Positions 57,106 to 64,000 of a DNA stretch of 64,000 nucleotides are shown here, piece by piece. The stretch is from Deinococcus radiophilus. Lineage in GTDB: Bacteria > Deinococcota > Deinococci > Deinococcales > Deinococcaceae. The DNA lies in contig NZ_CP086382.1 of NCBI RefSeq assembly GCF_020889625.1, positions 124,001-188,000 on the forward strand, written 5' to 3'. Position 1 is the stretch's first letter. Each line of letters begins with the position of its first letter. The notes under the pieces are model-generated. The model was not told the origin of the DNA, did no database searches, and worked only from the letters and a program-made list of their open reading frames with translations. The position numbers and the translations under genes are program-made.

Positions 57106-58167
57106 TTAGCGCAGGGACAGATGAAGGCGCTGACGCTCCTGATCACTGACCACGTAGTACCACAGGCCATCTATCTTCTGATGGGTACCAGCCACTTCAA
57201 GCACCGTCTGATGGTCCACGGCATAGGCGTGCTGTACCCGCAGTTCCAGAACCTCTGACGGAGAGAAGTTGGTTCTGACTTCCTGCTGCAGCTGCTGGAG
57301 CAACTGATTGAGTTCATCAGGCGAACGCTGGCTGAGTTCTGCGATCAGGCTGCGAAGCACCTCCTGTTGCCGGCTGTTGCGACCAAGGTCACCGTGCGGG
57401 TCCTCTTTGCGCATTCGAATGTAAGCCAGTGCCTGTGTGCCGTTCAGCCGGATCTCTCCGGGTTGAAACATCTGGCCGTCCAGTTCAAAAGCGAACGGGG
57501 GATTCACCGTCACTCCCCCGACCAGATCAATGCTTCTCTCAAAACCAGTCATACTGATTTCGACAAATTTATCCATGGGTAAACCCAAGAACCGTTCGAC
57601 CGCCAAGGTCTGCCGGGTGGCCCCTCCAAACGCATAAGCAGCATTGATCTTGTTCACTCCGTAGTCTGGAATGAGGGTACGGGTGTCGCGTGGCACGCTG
57701 AGAAATGTCAACATCTGCGCCACCGGATCAAACGTGAGAACGACAAGAACATCTGCGCGGCCCTCGCCCAGCTGAAGCTCATCATTACCGATAAGCAGGA
57801 TGCGGATCTTGGCGTCTGTCTGGATCCGCTCCAGAAAGACCGTAGGAGCCAGGGTTCGCCCGGCAGTCGCAGGCGCATTGGGCACTGCGCCATTTCCCTC
57901 CGGGTCTACTGACGCAGATTGCTCCGCACCAGACCCGGAGGGAGGAGGAACATATCTTCCCAGCGAAGTGGGCTGATTCGGGGCAGGCGGAGACAGGTCT
58001 GCGAAGATCGGATCGTCCAGCACGCCTGGGAAGGGCGGGAAACCATCACCGTCCAGCTCTTGATGAACCTCGGCTCCCGCTTGCTGGACACTGCGGTGCT
58101 GCGCAGCCAGGCTGCCAGCAATCACAACAAGCACGGTCAGGAGCCCAACCCACCATCTGCGGCGCAT
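57106..58167 (-). CDS. LytR-CpsA-Psr (LCP) family glycopolymer ligase
   Basis: 353 aa. One N-terminal membrane anchor (RRRWWVGLLTVLVVIAGSL) is followed by a Pro/Gly-rich linker and the LCP domain from about residue 120: RILLIGNDE, RADVLVVLTFDP, SVPRDTRTLIP with the lipid-binding Arg residues, and ALAYIRMRKEDPHGDLGRNSR with the substrate Arg and Asp. It attaches polysaccharide chains from the carrier lipid to the cell wall, which fits the surrounding Wzx/Wzy genes. Confidence 0.9.
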   Translation of the reverse strand: MRRRWWVGLLTVLVVIAGSLAAQHRSVQQAGAEVHQELDGDGFPPFPGVLDDPIFADLSPPAPNQPTSLGRYVPPPSGSGAEQSASVDPEGNGAVPNAPATAGRTLAPTVFLERIQTDAKIRILLIGNDELQLGEGRADVLVVLTFDPVAQMLTFLSVPRDTRTLIPDYGVNKINAAYAFGGATRQTLAVERFLGLPMDKFVEISMTGFERSIDLVGGVTVNPPFAFELDGQMFQPGEIRLNGTQALAYIRMRKEDPHGDLGRNSRQQEVLRSLIAELSQRSPDELNQLLQQLQQEVRTNFSPSEVLELRVQHAYAVDHQTVLEVAGTHQKIDGLWYYVVSDQERQRLHLSLR

Positions 58168-58187
58168 ACCAGTTCAGTATAAACGGC

Positions 58188-59438
58188 TCAGGATCGGCCA
58201 TCTGACTTGGCAGCCCGTACAGGAGGAGCGCGCAGAGCGCGGCGCAGGATAAACGCACTGCCGACCAATTGCGTGACCGCGCCCAGCAGCGTGGCCCAGG
58301 CCACCCCCAGCAGGCCACGGTGCGGAATAAACCAGGCGCAGGCCAAGATCAGAACGGCGGTCACGGCTACAAACAGCGGCAACTGTTCACTGAACTGGCG
58401 AGCTGCGGTCATGGCGAATCCCAGTGCCGAAGCGAGGTAGCCGACCGCTGCGGCCACGCAAAGCCAGAAAAAGAGCCCTGGCTCGGCGGCAAATTCCGCG
58501 CCATACAGCAGGTGAATCAGTGGCTCGCCGGCCAGCCCACTCGTCAAGACCAGCAGGAGACCGATCCCTCCTGCGCCAGCGAAGAGCAGCCCCGACAGCT
58601 TGAGAAAGGAACGGCGATCATTGTGGGCATACAGCTGTGAGAGGCGAGTGGTCAGGGACGTCCCCAGTGCCACAATCAGGACGCTACCAATCACACCGAC
58701 ATAACTCAGCGTGGCATAGATTCCCAGTGCGGCGCTGCCCAGAACGTACTCGGTGACCAGGCGTGGCAAGTTGGTACTCAGTGACACCAGCGCTATCACC
58801 ATTCCCAGTGGCAACGTCAAACGGATCAGTGCCGGCTGAGGGCCAGGTTGCCACCAGCGTGCCGGCTCTAAACGGCGGGCACGCGGCCAGTCGAACAGCA
58901 CCAGGGTCAGGAGCGCAGCCACAGCCAAGCCCAGTGCGGCCAGGGTGAGATTCTGGGTCAGCAGATAAGCAGCAGCCAGCAGTCCGAGCCCCAGCACGCC
59001 CCGCAGCAGGGTGGACTGCGCGGTCCAGTCCAGCCTATGCTGACGCTGCATCAGGCCGTACATCACTTCACTGATGCCCTCAAGGGCCTTGGCAACCCCC
59101 AACCACCAGACTGCGCCACTGGCATGAGGATACAAAAAGGCCAGCCCGGCCGTGATCAGCAGGCCAGCACCCATCAGTGGCAGGCGCAGTGAAAAATAAT
59201 TGCTGAAGCTGAAATCACCCTGAATATCGGTGGCCTGCACTGAACGAAGTTGCAATCCCAAAAACAAAAACAGCGGAGCCGTCAGCGCCAGACCCAGGGC
59301 ATACAACCCGACATCGACTTGCCCACCCACCTGTGCCAGCAGAATCACTGCCGCCCACTGTGACGCAGAATAAATGCCCTGACCAATAACGGTCCAGATC
59401 ATGCCGCCTTTAAGGCTCAGAGGCTTATCAGCACTCAA
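58188..59438 (-). CDS. Polysaccharide flippase (Wzx / MVF-type)
   Basis: 416-aa protein with about 12 to 14 helices. SLKGGMIWTVIGQGIYSASQ at the N-terminus and the LPLGMVIALVSLSTNLPR segment are typical of Wzx-type repeat-unit flippases. 20 bp before the LCP gene and 36 bp after the upstream glycosyltransferase gene, in one operon. Confidence 0.87.
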   Translation of the reverse strand: MSADKPLSLKGGMIWTVIGQGIYSASQWAAVILLAQVGGQVDVGLYALGLALTAPLFLFLGLQLRSVQATDIQGDFSFSNYFSLRLPLMGAGLLITAGLAFLYPHASGAVWWLGVAKALEGISEVMYGLMQRQHRLDWTAQSTLLRGVLGLGLLAAAYLLTQNLTLAALGLAVAALLTLVLFDWPRARRLEPARWWQPGPQPALIRLTLPLGMVIALVSLSTNLPRLVTEYVLGSAALGIYATLSYVGVIGSVLIVALGTSLTTRLSQLYAHNDRRSFLKLSGLLFAGAGGIGLLLVLTSGLAGEPLIHLLYGAEFAAEPGLFFWLCVAAAVGYLASALGFAMTAARQFSEQLPLFVAVTAVLILACAWFIPHRGLLGVAWATLLGAVTQLVGSAFILRRALRAPPVRAAKSDGRS

Positions 59439-59474
59439 AACAAACTCCCTCTGGACCGAAACAACCCGCTGAGC

Positions 59475-60731
59475 TCATTGACGCGGGCATGAGAACTGGG
59501 TACGGACCGTCAGAGCCGTGAGTGCCAGACTGCCCAGTGCAGCGGCAGTCCAACCCACTTTCCCTCTCACCCTCCGCCTTGCCTGCGCACGTGCCAACAC
59601 CTCCTCATACAGCTCGTCCCAGTGACGCATCACCGTTTCCGGACTGAATTCACTCTGCACCCAGGCCTGAGCGTTGCTCCCACGCCGTCTACGTTCCACC
59701 GGGTCATCCAGGGCTTCCAAGAGGGCAAGGGTCAGGGCCGGCACATCGCCGGGCGGAACCTGCCAACCAGTCTCACCGGGCTGGACTGCGTCACGGGCTC
59801 CAGTCGCTGTGGTGGAAATCACCGCCAAGCCACTGGCCGCTGCTTCCAGGGAGACAGTTGGAAATCCTTCACGGTAGGTGGGAAGCGCGAAGACATCCAT
59901 CAGGGGGTAATGGTCACGGACATTGAACACATAGCCTCCCCAGATCACCCCCGGCTGCTGCTGAATAAACTGCCGGGTGGCTTCATCGAGGGGATCACCC
60001 TCCTCAAACTGCCCCAGCAGCAGCAGCTGAGCTGCGGGGTAGTGCCGCTGCACCTCAGCGAAGGCACGGCACAGTTCGGCCACGCCCTTGTCACGGACAA
60101 GTCGGCCTACGAACCCGATGACCGGACCCTGCGAATGAAGACCAAGGTCACGCCGCAGCCGCTCGGCGGTCGGCAATGACACCTCATGGGACCGGATTCC
60201 ACTGAAGCTGCCGCTGCCCAGAACCCGGCCCTTGTGAGGGGGAAGCAGCCCCAGACTGCGGACATAAGCATGCAGGCTGTGGCTGGGCAGCACCACCTCA
60301 TGGGCACAGGCGACCGCCACCCGCTCGGCCAGCAACAACAGTGCCCGTTTGGGGCCCTGGGTGGTCTCAGCCCGCAGACCATGCATGGTGTAAATGCGCC
60401 CCGGCACCCGGGTCAGCACTGCGGCCATCCCAGCCAACAGCGCCGCTTTGGGAGTGCCAATATGAATCAGATCGGGCCGGTCACGCCGCAACTCGGCGCA
60501 CAGCTGCCACAGAGAATACAGATCCCGCAGGGGCCGAATCTCACGTTCCATCGGTACCTGACGGACAGGTATGCCGTGCTTCAGAGCCAACTGCAAGAAT
60601 TCTGCTGGACCGGGCGAGGTCAGCACTTCTGCGTGGTCCCCCTGGTCAGCTTGTCGGCCCTTCCAATGCCGCAGGTGTTCACTAAAAAAGGCCAAGCTGT
60701 CGGGCACAGTAACTACAAAAGTAATTTTCAT
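59475..60731 (-). CDS. Family 4 glycosyltransferase (first gene of the operon)
   Basis: 418 aa. N-terminal VTVPDSLAFFSEHLRHW and HIGTPKAALLAGMAA resemble WecA-partner or EpsD-type transferases; the C-terminal donor domain has GFVGRLVRDKGVAEL and LPTYREGFPTVSLEAAASGLAV. A C-terminal hydrophobic stretch (WTAAALGSLALTALTV) may anchor it. The ATG at 60731 is chosen because AAGGAAGG lies 7 bases upstream and the family start MKITFVVTVP follows; the longer frame upstream is non-coding. Confidence 0.87.
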   Translation of the reverse strand: MKITFVVTVPDSLAFFSEHLRHWKGRQADQGDHAEVLTSPGPAEFLQLALKHGIPVRQVPMEREIRPLRDLYSLWQLCAELRRDRPDLIHIGTPKAALLAGMAAVLTRVPGRIYTMHGLRAETTQGPKRALLLLAERVAVACAHEVVLPSHSLHAYVRSLGLLPPHKGRVLGSGSFSGIRSHEVSLPTAERLRRDLGLHSQGPVIGFVGRLVRDKGVAELCRAFAEVQRHYPAAQLLLLGQFEEGDPLDEATRQFIQQQPGVIWGGYVFNVRDHYPLMDVFALPTYREGFPTVSLEAAASGLAVISTTATGARDAVQPGETGWQVPPGDVPALTLALLEALDDPVERRRRGSNAQAWVQSEFSPETVMRHWDELYEEVLARAQARRRVRGKVGWTAAALGSLALTALTVRTQFSCPRQ

Positions 60732-60788
60732 CAACGCCCTTCCTTGGCTCCGGTCAGAGATAACCCAATGGCAATCAGATCGCAAACT

Positions 60789-60794
60789 ACTATA
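60789..60794 (-). promoter_or_regulatory. Possible -10 box of the polysaccharide operon
   Basis: TATAGT on the minus strand, 57 bases before the first gene. No good -35 match was seen. Confidence 0.35.
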
Positions 60795-60858
60795 GGCAAT
60801 CGGTAGCAGCCAGCAGTGAGCATGAGAAGGGACTCGGTCATACCTCATTTGACCTTTT

Positions 60859-60864
60859 TATATT
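60859..60864 (+). promoter_or_regulatory. -10 box of a probable leaderless transcript (first lipoprotein gene)
   Basis: TATATT ends 6 bases before the ATG at 60871; no ribosome-binding site. Confidence 0.5.
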
Positions 60865-60870
60865 CAGGGA

Positions 60871-62073
60871 ATGAACAGGCCCCGCTGTCGTTCCAACCTG
60901 GCTCGCTGGGGGCTGATCTTCACCGCCTTCACCTTGACCAGTTGCCAATTGGTACCTGCTCTACATTTCCCCCATCTTGGCCCGCAGTTGCTGGCCCCAG
61001 ATGGCCGCCTTCACACGGCTGAAGCCACCCACGCGCAGAGACGACCAGACGGCACCCTGCTCATCAACGACCAGCCTTTTTTTCCGCTGGGATTTTACCA
61101 CATCTCCTGGGCACGCCAAGGCACGCCAGAAGACCGCTTGCGTGCTCTAGGACAGCTGTCACACGCTGGTTTCAACCTGATGATCACGGACCTGATCAAT
61201 GACGACGACAGTTCCAGTTTCGGTTCGACCCTGGACTTTGCGCGTGAAGAAGGGGTATTCGTCATCCCATTTGGTATGGCTTCCGACATGCGTGAGCGCA
61301 TCAAACAGCATCCCGCCTTGCTGGGATTCAAGGTAGCCGACGACGCGAACGATCAACTGACGCCGCAGCAGGTCTCAGAGAAGAACGCCGAGTTCAAGGC
61401 CAGCTATCCGGACAAGCTCACCTACTTGAGCCTGGTGGTGGCCAATGATCGGCCAGAAACCGACTATTTCGGTACGGCGGACTTGATCGGTAATCAGAGT
61501 TATCCCGTAGGCATGGACAACATCGCCGTGACCTACCAGGTCATGCGCAGCACCGTGACAAGCGCTCAGGTCAACGGCAGGGTCCCGATTGCCACGCTGC
61601 AAAGCTTCGCCTGGACCAACCGCCAGGACCCACCGAATCCAGCAGAGGTGCGCAACATGACGTACCAGGCCCTGATGGCCGGGGTCAAAGGCATCGTCTA
61701 CTACGCCTACCGTTCCCAGGAGGTCGACCTGATCTCTGAACCCGTTCTCTGGCGTGCCCTGCGTGACATTGCCCAGGAAGTGGCCCTGCTCTCACCTCTC
61801 CTGCTGAACGGCAAATTCACCATCTTGCAGGAGGATCCCGGAGGACCGCTGGCCGCCTACCTCAGTGGCGAGGGCCACAACGGTGAAATGCAGGGCTACC
61901 TGGTCGCACTCAACACCAGCCGTCAGCAGAAACAAACCGTCAACGTGACCTTACCGGAAGCGCCGCAAATCTGGGACATGGTAGGTGACAGCACTTCAGC
62001 CCTGCACCGTACAGGACCGCAGGTAAGTGGGACACTGCGCCCCCTGGAAGTTACAGTGGTTCAAGTGCGCTGA
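60871..62073 (+). CDS. Glycosidase-like TIM-barrel lipoprotein (paralogue 1)
   Basis: 400 aa. Lipobox LTSC with Cys25 predicts an envelope lipoprotein. The body looks like a TIM-barrel glycoside hydrolase (FPLGFYHISWAR, then LLGFKVADDANDQLTPQQ, IGNQSYPVG, VKGIVYYAYRSQEVD) with a C-terminal beta-sandwich (VNVTLPEAPQIWDMVGD). No named family is recognised. It is divergent from the polysaccharide operon and shares most of its motifs with the next gene, so it probably trims or degrades the locus polysaccharide. Confidence 0.75.
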   Translation: MNRPRCRSNLARWGLIFTAFTLTSCQLVPALHFPHLGPQLLAPDGRLHTAEATHAQRRPDGTLLINDQPFFPLGFYHISWARQGTPEDRLRALGQLSHAGFNLMITDLINDDDSSSFGSTLDFAREEGVFVIPFGMASDMRERIKQHPALLGFKVADDANDQLTPQQVSEKNAEFKASYPDKLTYLSLVVANDRPETDYFGTADLIGNQSYPVGMDNIAVTYQVMRSTVTSAQVNGRVPIATLQSFAWTNRQDPPNPAEVRNMTYQALMAGVKGIVYYAYRSQEVDLISEPVLWRALRDIAQEVALLSPLLLNGKFTILQEDPGGPLAAYLSGEGHNGEMQGYLVALNTSRQQKQTVNVTLPEAPQIWDMVGDSTSALHRTGPQVSGTLRPLEVTVVQVR

Positions 62074-62130
62074 ATAGAGTCGAAAACAGCGCTCCAGACA
62101 GTCTTTAGCGACTAACGACCCCTGTATGAG

Positions 62131-62141
62131 TTATGTCATAA
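62131..62141 (+). promoter_or_regulatory. Short palindrome upstream of the riboswitch
   Basis: TTATG-T-CATAA, an 11-bp perfect palindrome in the leader of the riboswitch-controlled gene, with a -10-like TACTCT at 62151. It resembles the outer arms of the Deinococcus radiation/desiccation response motif but is 6 bp shorter, so it is only a weak candidate operator. Confidence 0.3.
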
Positions 62142-62221
62142 GAAAACTTTTACTCTAGGTCATGAATCAGGATGTGGGGACTCCCCCTGTCCGATTCAGA
62201 CCGCCAAACATTTTTACTTCT

Positions 62222-62303
62222 CGATAAAGGCAAACTCTCTGCGAAGAGAGGACGCAAAGCCAACGGAGCTTCTGCTTGACGACTGAAGCTGGCCGGGTTA
62301 CCG
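62222..62303 (+). ncRNA. Cyclic-di-GMP-I (GEMM-I) riboswitch
   Basis: Conserved core GGCAAAC (62229-62235), P2 stem CTCTCT-GCGA-AGAGAG with a GNRA loop, GACGCAAAGCC, then P3 stem AGCTTC/GAAGCT and the terminal GGCCGGGTTACCG, which carries the tetraloop-receptor side. All expected GEMM-I elements occur in order and spacing. It ends 11 bases before the ATG of the next gene, with the ribosome-binding site GAAGGAAG immediately after it, so translational control by c-di-GMP is likely. Confidence 0.9.
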
Positions 62304-62314
62304 AAGGAAGCTTA

Positions 62315-63508
62315 ATGAAAAAATTTGCTGTTATGGCCTGCATGTTGAGCATGCTGGCTTCCGGATGCTCGAATGCTGTTCTGCCCACCGACCCTGCTGC
62401 TGACGCTGTTCCCACCGCAAATGCACAAGCACTCCAGCCAGGCCGTCCTGCCAAGCAAGGTGGCAGCGTGACCCAAGTCCGCACCGACGGCACCTTGCTG
62501 GTGAACGGGCAGGCCAATTTCCCGATGGGCTTTTACCACGTTTCTTGGGCGGGTGACAGTGCGCGGCGTCTGCGTGACCTTCAGGCGATTGCGGACCTGG
62601 GATTCAATACCGTTCACGCTTCAATGCTAGGCGCCGATACCGACGTGGAGAGCTTCCGGCAGCTTCTGGATACGGCCCAGAAGCGTGGTGTGCGGCTGGT
62701 GGCCGAAGACCATAGTGACCAGGCGATCGTGGCACTGAAAAGCCATCCGGCCTTGTTGGGCTGGCTGGTTTCCGACGACTGTCACAACTTGGTGACGCCC
62801 TCAGAACTCCAGAGCCGCGGGGAGCAGATCAAGCGACTTGATCCCAACCATCTGACCTATACCAGTATGGCCATCCCTTTTTACAACAGTTATGCGTACA
62901 GAGACTACTTTGGCCGCGTAGATGCCATTGGAAACCAGAGTTACCCAGTGGATGGAGGTGACGGGCTGGATGTCGTCTTCCCCGTCATGAGCAAGCTTGT
63001 AGAGCAGTCAAAGGCCAAAGGCACCATGCCGATCGCCAACCTGCAAAGCTTCCGCTGGCCAAATGGACGTTACCCTACCCCTGTTGAGCTGAACAGCATG
63101 ACCAATCAGGCGCTGGCAGCTGGAGTCAAGGGCATCTTGTACTACACCTACCTTGATTACACCAACGACTTGAGTCAGCATTCCCAACTCCACGCAGAAC
63201 TTAAGACACTGGCCTCCGAAGTGAAGGTCTTGGCCCCTTTCCTGACCAACGGACAACGCCAAGCGCTGCCAGTCGTATCAGCCGGCGGCCGGGCCCTGGC
63301 CCACCTGTGGTCTTATGGAGGACGGCGTTACCTGCAGGTCGTCAGTCTGGAAGCGCAAGCGGCACAGAATGTGAAGATTCAGCTTCCCGCCAAGGCCAGG
63401 GGCCTACGTCCTCTATTTGCTGGACGCACGACCACACTGCAGGCCAGTGGCGCACAGGTACAGGGCAAACTGGCTCCGCTGGGTGCACAGTGGTACGAAG
63501 TGCAGTGA
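62315..63508 (+). CDS. Glycosidase-like TIM-barrel lipoprotein (paralogue 2, c-di-GMP riboswitch-controlled)
   Basis: 397 aa. Lipobox ASGC with Cys18. Paralogous to the preceding gene: shared motifs FPMGFYHVSWA, ALLGWLVSDDCHNLVTPSE, AIGNQSYPV and GVKGILYYTYLDYT in the same order, with a C-terminal beta-sandwich. GAAGGAAG lies 4-11 bases upstream of the ATG, directly behind a c-di-GMP-I riboswitch. An enzyme that remodels or releases exopolysaccharide in step with c-di-GMP is the natural inference. The catalytic carboxylates cannot be assigned by eye. Confidence 0.78.
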   Translation: MKKFAVMACMLSMLASGCSNAVLPTDPAADAVPTANAQALQPGRPAKQGGSVTQVRTDGTLLVNGQANFPMGFYHVSWAGDSARRLRDLQAIADLGFNTVHASMLGADTDVESFRQLLDTAQKRGVRLVAEDHSDQAIVALKSHPALLGWLVSDDCHNLVTPSELQSRGEQIKRLDPNHLTYTSMAIPFYNSYAYRDYFGRVDAIGNQSYPVDGGDGLDVVFPVMSKLVEQSKAKGTMPIANLQSFRWPNGRYPTPVELNSMTNQALAAGVKGILYYTYLDYTNDLSQHSQLHAELKTLASEVKVLAPFLTNGQRQALPVVSAGGRALAHLWSYGGRRYLQVVSLEAQAAQNVKIQLPAKARGLRPLFAGRTTTLQASGAQVQGKLAPLGAQWYEVQ

Positions 63509-63552
63509 TCTGCTGATCTGGATCTCATCCCACGGCAGGTGGCCGGGTGGTC

Positions 63553-64000
63553 TTACCCGGCCGCCTGCGCTTCTGTGCGCAAAAAGGTGAAGTAGGTCAG
63601 ACGCTGGCGGTCAAGCAGAGCGTCACCATATTCCAGCGCTTTTTTGTAATTCTGCTGGGACATGGCCTGCAACTCTTCAGGAGTCACAAGCAGCAGCTGG
63701 GCAGCCAACTGGTCTGCGTCGTCCATATCTGTCAGGTAACGGTCGTCTATCAGTTCGGGAATCCCACCCACCGCAGTCGATATCACCGGGAGGCCTACCG
63801 CCATGGCTTCCAGCATGGCACGCGGGAGCCCTTCGGCGCGCGAAGTCATCAGAAACAAATCTGCCTGCTGCATGTGGTGACGGACCCCCTGGCCTGAAGG
63901 AACGCTTCCCAAAAAATGTACCTGCTCGGCAATCCCCAAGTCGCGGGCCAATTGCTCGTAACCTGCCCTGAGCTGACCGTCACCAATGATCGTAAGGCGA
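63553..64000 (-). CDS. Family 4 glycosyltransferase, 5' part outside window
   Basis: Donor-binding C-terminal part only: LTIIGDGQLRAGYEQLARDLG at the window edge (shown as two pieces, GDGQLR and YEQLARDLG), then SRAEGLPRAMLEAMAVGLPV with the E-x7-E motif. The frame is open to base 64000 on the minus strand, so the start lies further on. It belongs to the exopolysaccharide locus, which continues beyond the window. Confidence 0.88.
   Translation of the reverse strand, partial: RLTIIGDGQLRAGYEQLARDLGIAEQVHFLGSVPSGQGVRHHMQQADLFLMTSRAEGLPRAMLEAMAVGLPVISTAVGGIPELIDDRYLTDMDDADQLAAQLLLVTPEELQAMSQQNYKKALEYGDALLDRQRLTYFTFLRTEAQAAG

Noticed and set aside
62131..62141. A Deinococcus radiation/desiccation response motif
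   Set aside because: Only the outer TTATG/CATAA arms match; the 17-bp spacing and centre of the motif are absent.

Overview
The window is a roughly 65% GC bacterial chromosome segment that most resembles Deinococcus (Deinococcota). This is an inference from gene content and from the many promoters whose -10 box sits only 5-8 bases before the start codon, the arrangement expected for leaderless mRNAs, which are known to be abundant in Deinococcus. No rRNA, tRNA or CRISPR array was seen.

Layout. 1-5271: thiamine operon thiC (5' end outside the window)-thiE-thiS-thiG-thiO-thiD. 5453-9146: three-subunit molybdenum aldehyde oxidoreductase (paoABC type). 9358-9912: FMN/quinone reductase. 10086-14603: polysaccharide chain-length/tyrosine-kinase protein (Wzc type) with a downstream gene that looks like a catalytically dead Cas3, divergent from galE. 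14874-24932: ArsR regulator, two CNNM/CorC membrane proteins plus uppP, an Xre-RES toxin-antitoxin pair, a phosphoesterase, arsC-arsB, a BON protein with a prion-like repeat region, and an MscS channel. 25087-29802: a glycosidase/acyl-CoA-dehydrogenase fusion, a PIG-L deacetylase, a NodS-like methyltransferase and a glycosyltransferase.

29799-36292 is an insertion-sequence hotspot. An IS4-type remnant abuts a complete IS3 element, beyond which lie the 3' tail of a CobW GTPase gene and a frameshifted antitoxin gene, then a second IS3 element. A third (IS407-type) element splits a lipoprotein D-glucuronyl C5-epimerase gene. 36503-41292: siderophore uptake operon (binding protein, sucrase/ferredoxin-like reductase, two permeases, ATPase). 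41407-54342: Gfo/Idh dehydrogenase, DUF421 protein, IS630 element, alanyl-tRNA editing protein, serine hydrolase, alpha-2-macroglobulin, degenerate M41-like protein, DUF1540 protein and moaA.

54600-64000: exopolysaccharide locus with Wzy-like polymerase, three glycosyltransferases, an LCP ligase, a Wzx-like flippase and two paralogous glycosidase-like lipoproteins. The second lipoprotein gene has a well-formed cyclic-di-GMP-I (GEMM-I) riboswitch directly in front of its ribosome-binding site, which ties this locus to biofilm signalling. Wzc, GalE, UppP and the split epimerase probably serve the same envelope-polysaccharide theme from other parts of the window.

The most interesting signals are the c-di-GMP riboswitch on a surface lipoprotein, the pseudo-Cas3 translationally coupled to the Wzc kinase, the glycosidase/acyl-CoA-dehydrogenase fusion cluster, and genes with unusual starts (moaA with an in-frame ATG-TAA, thiO).
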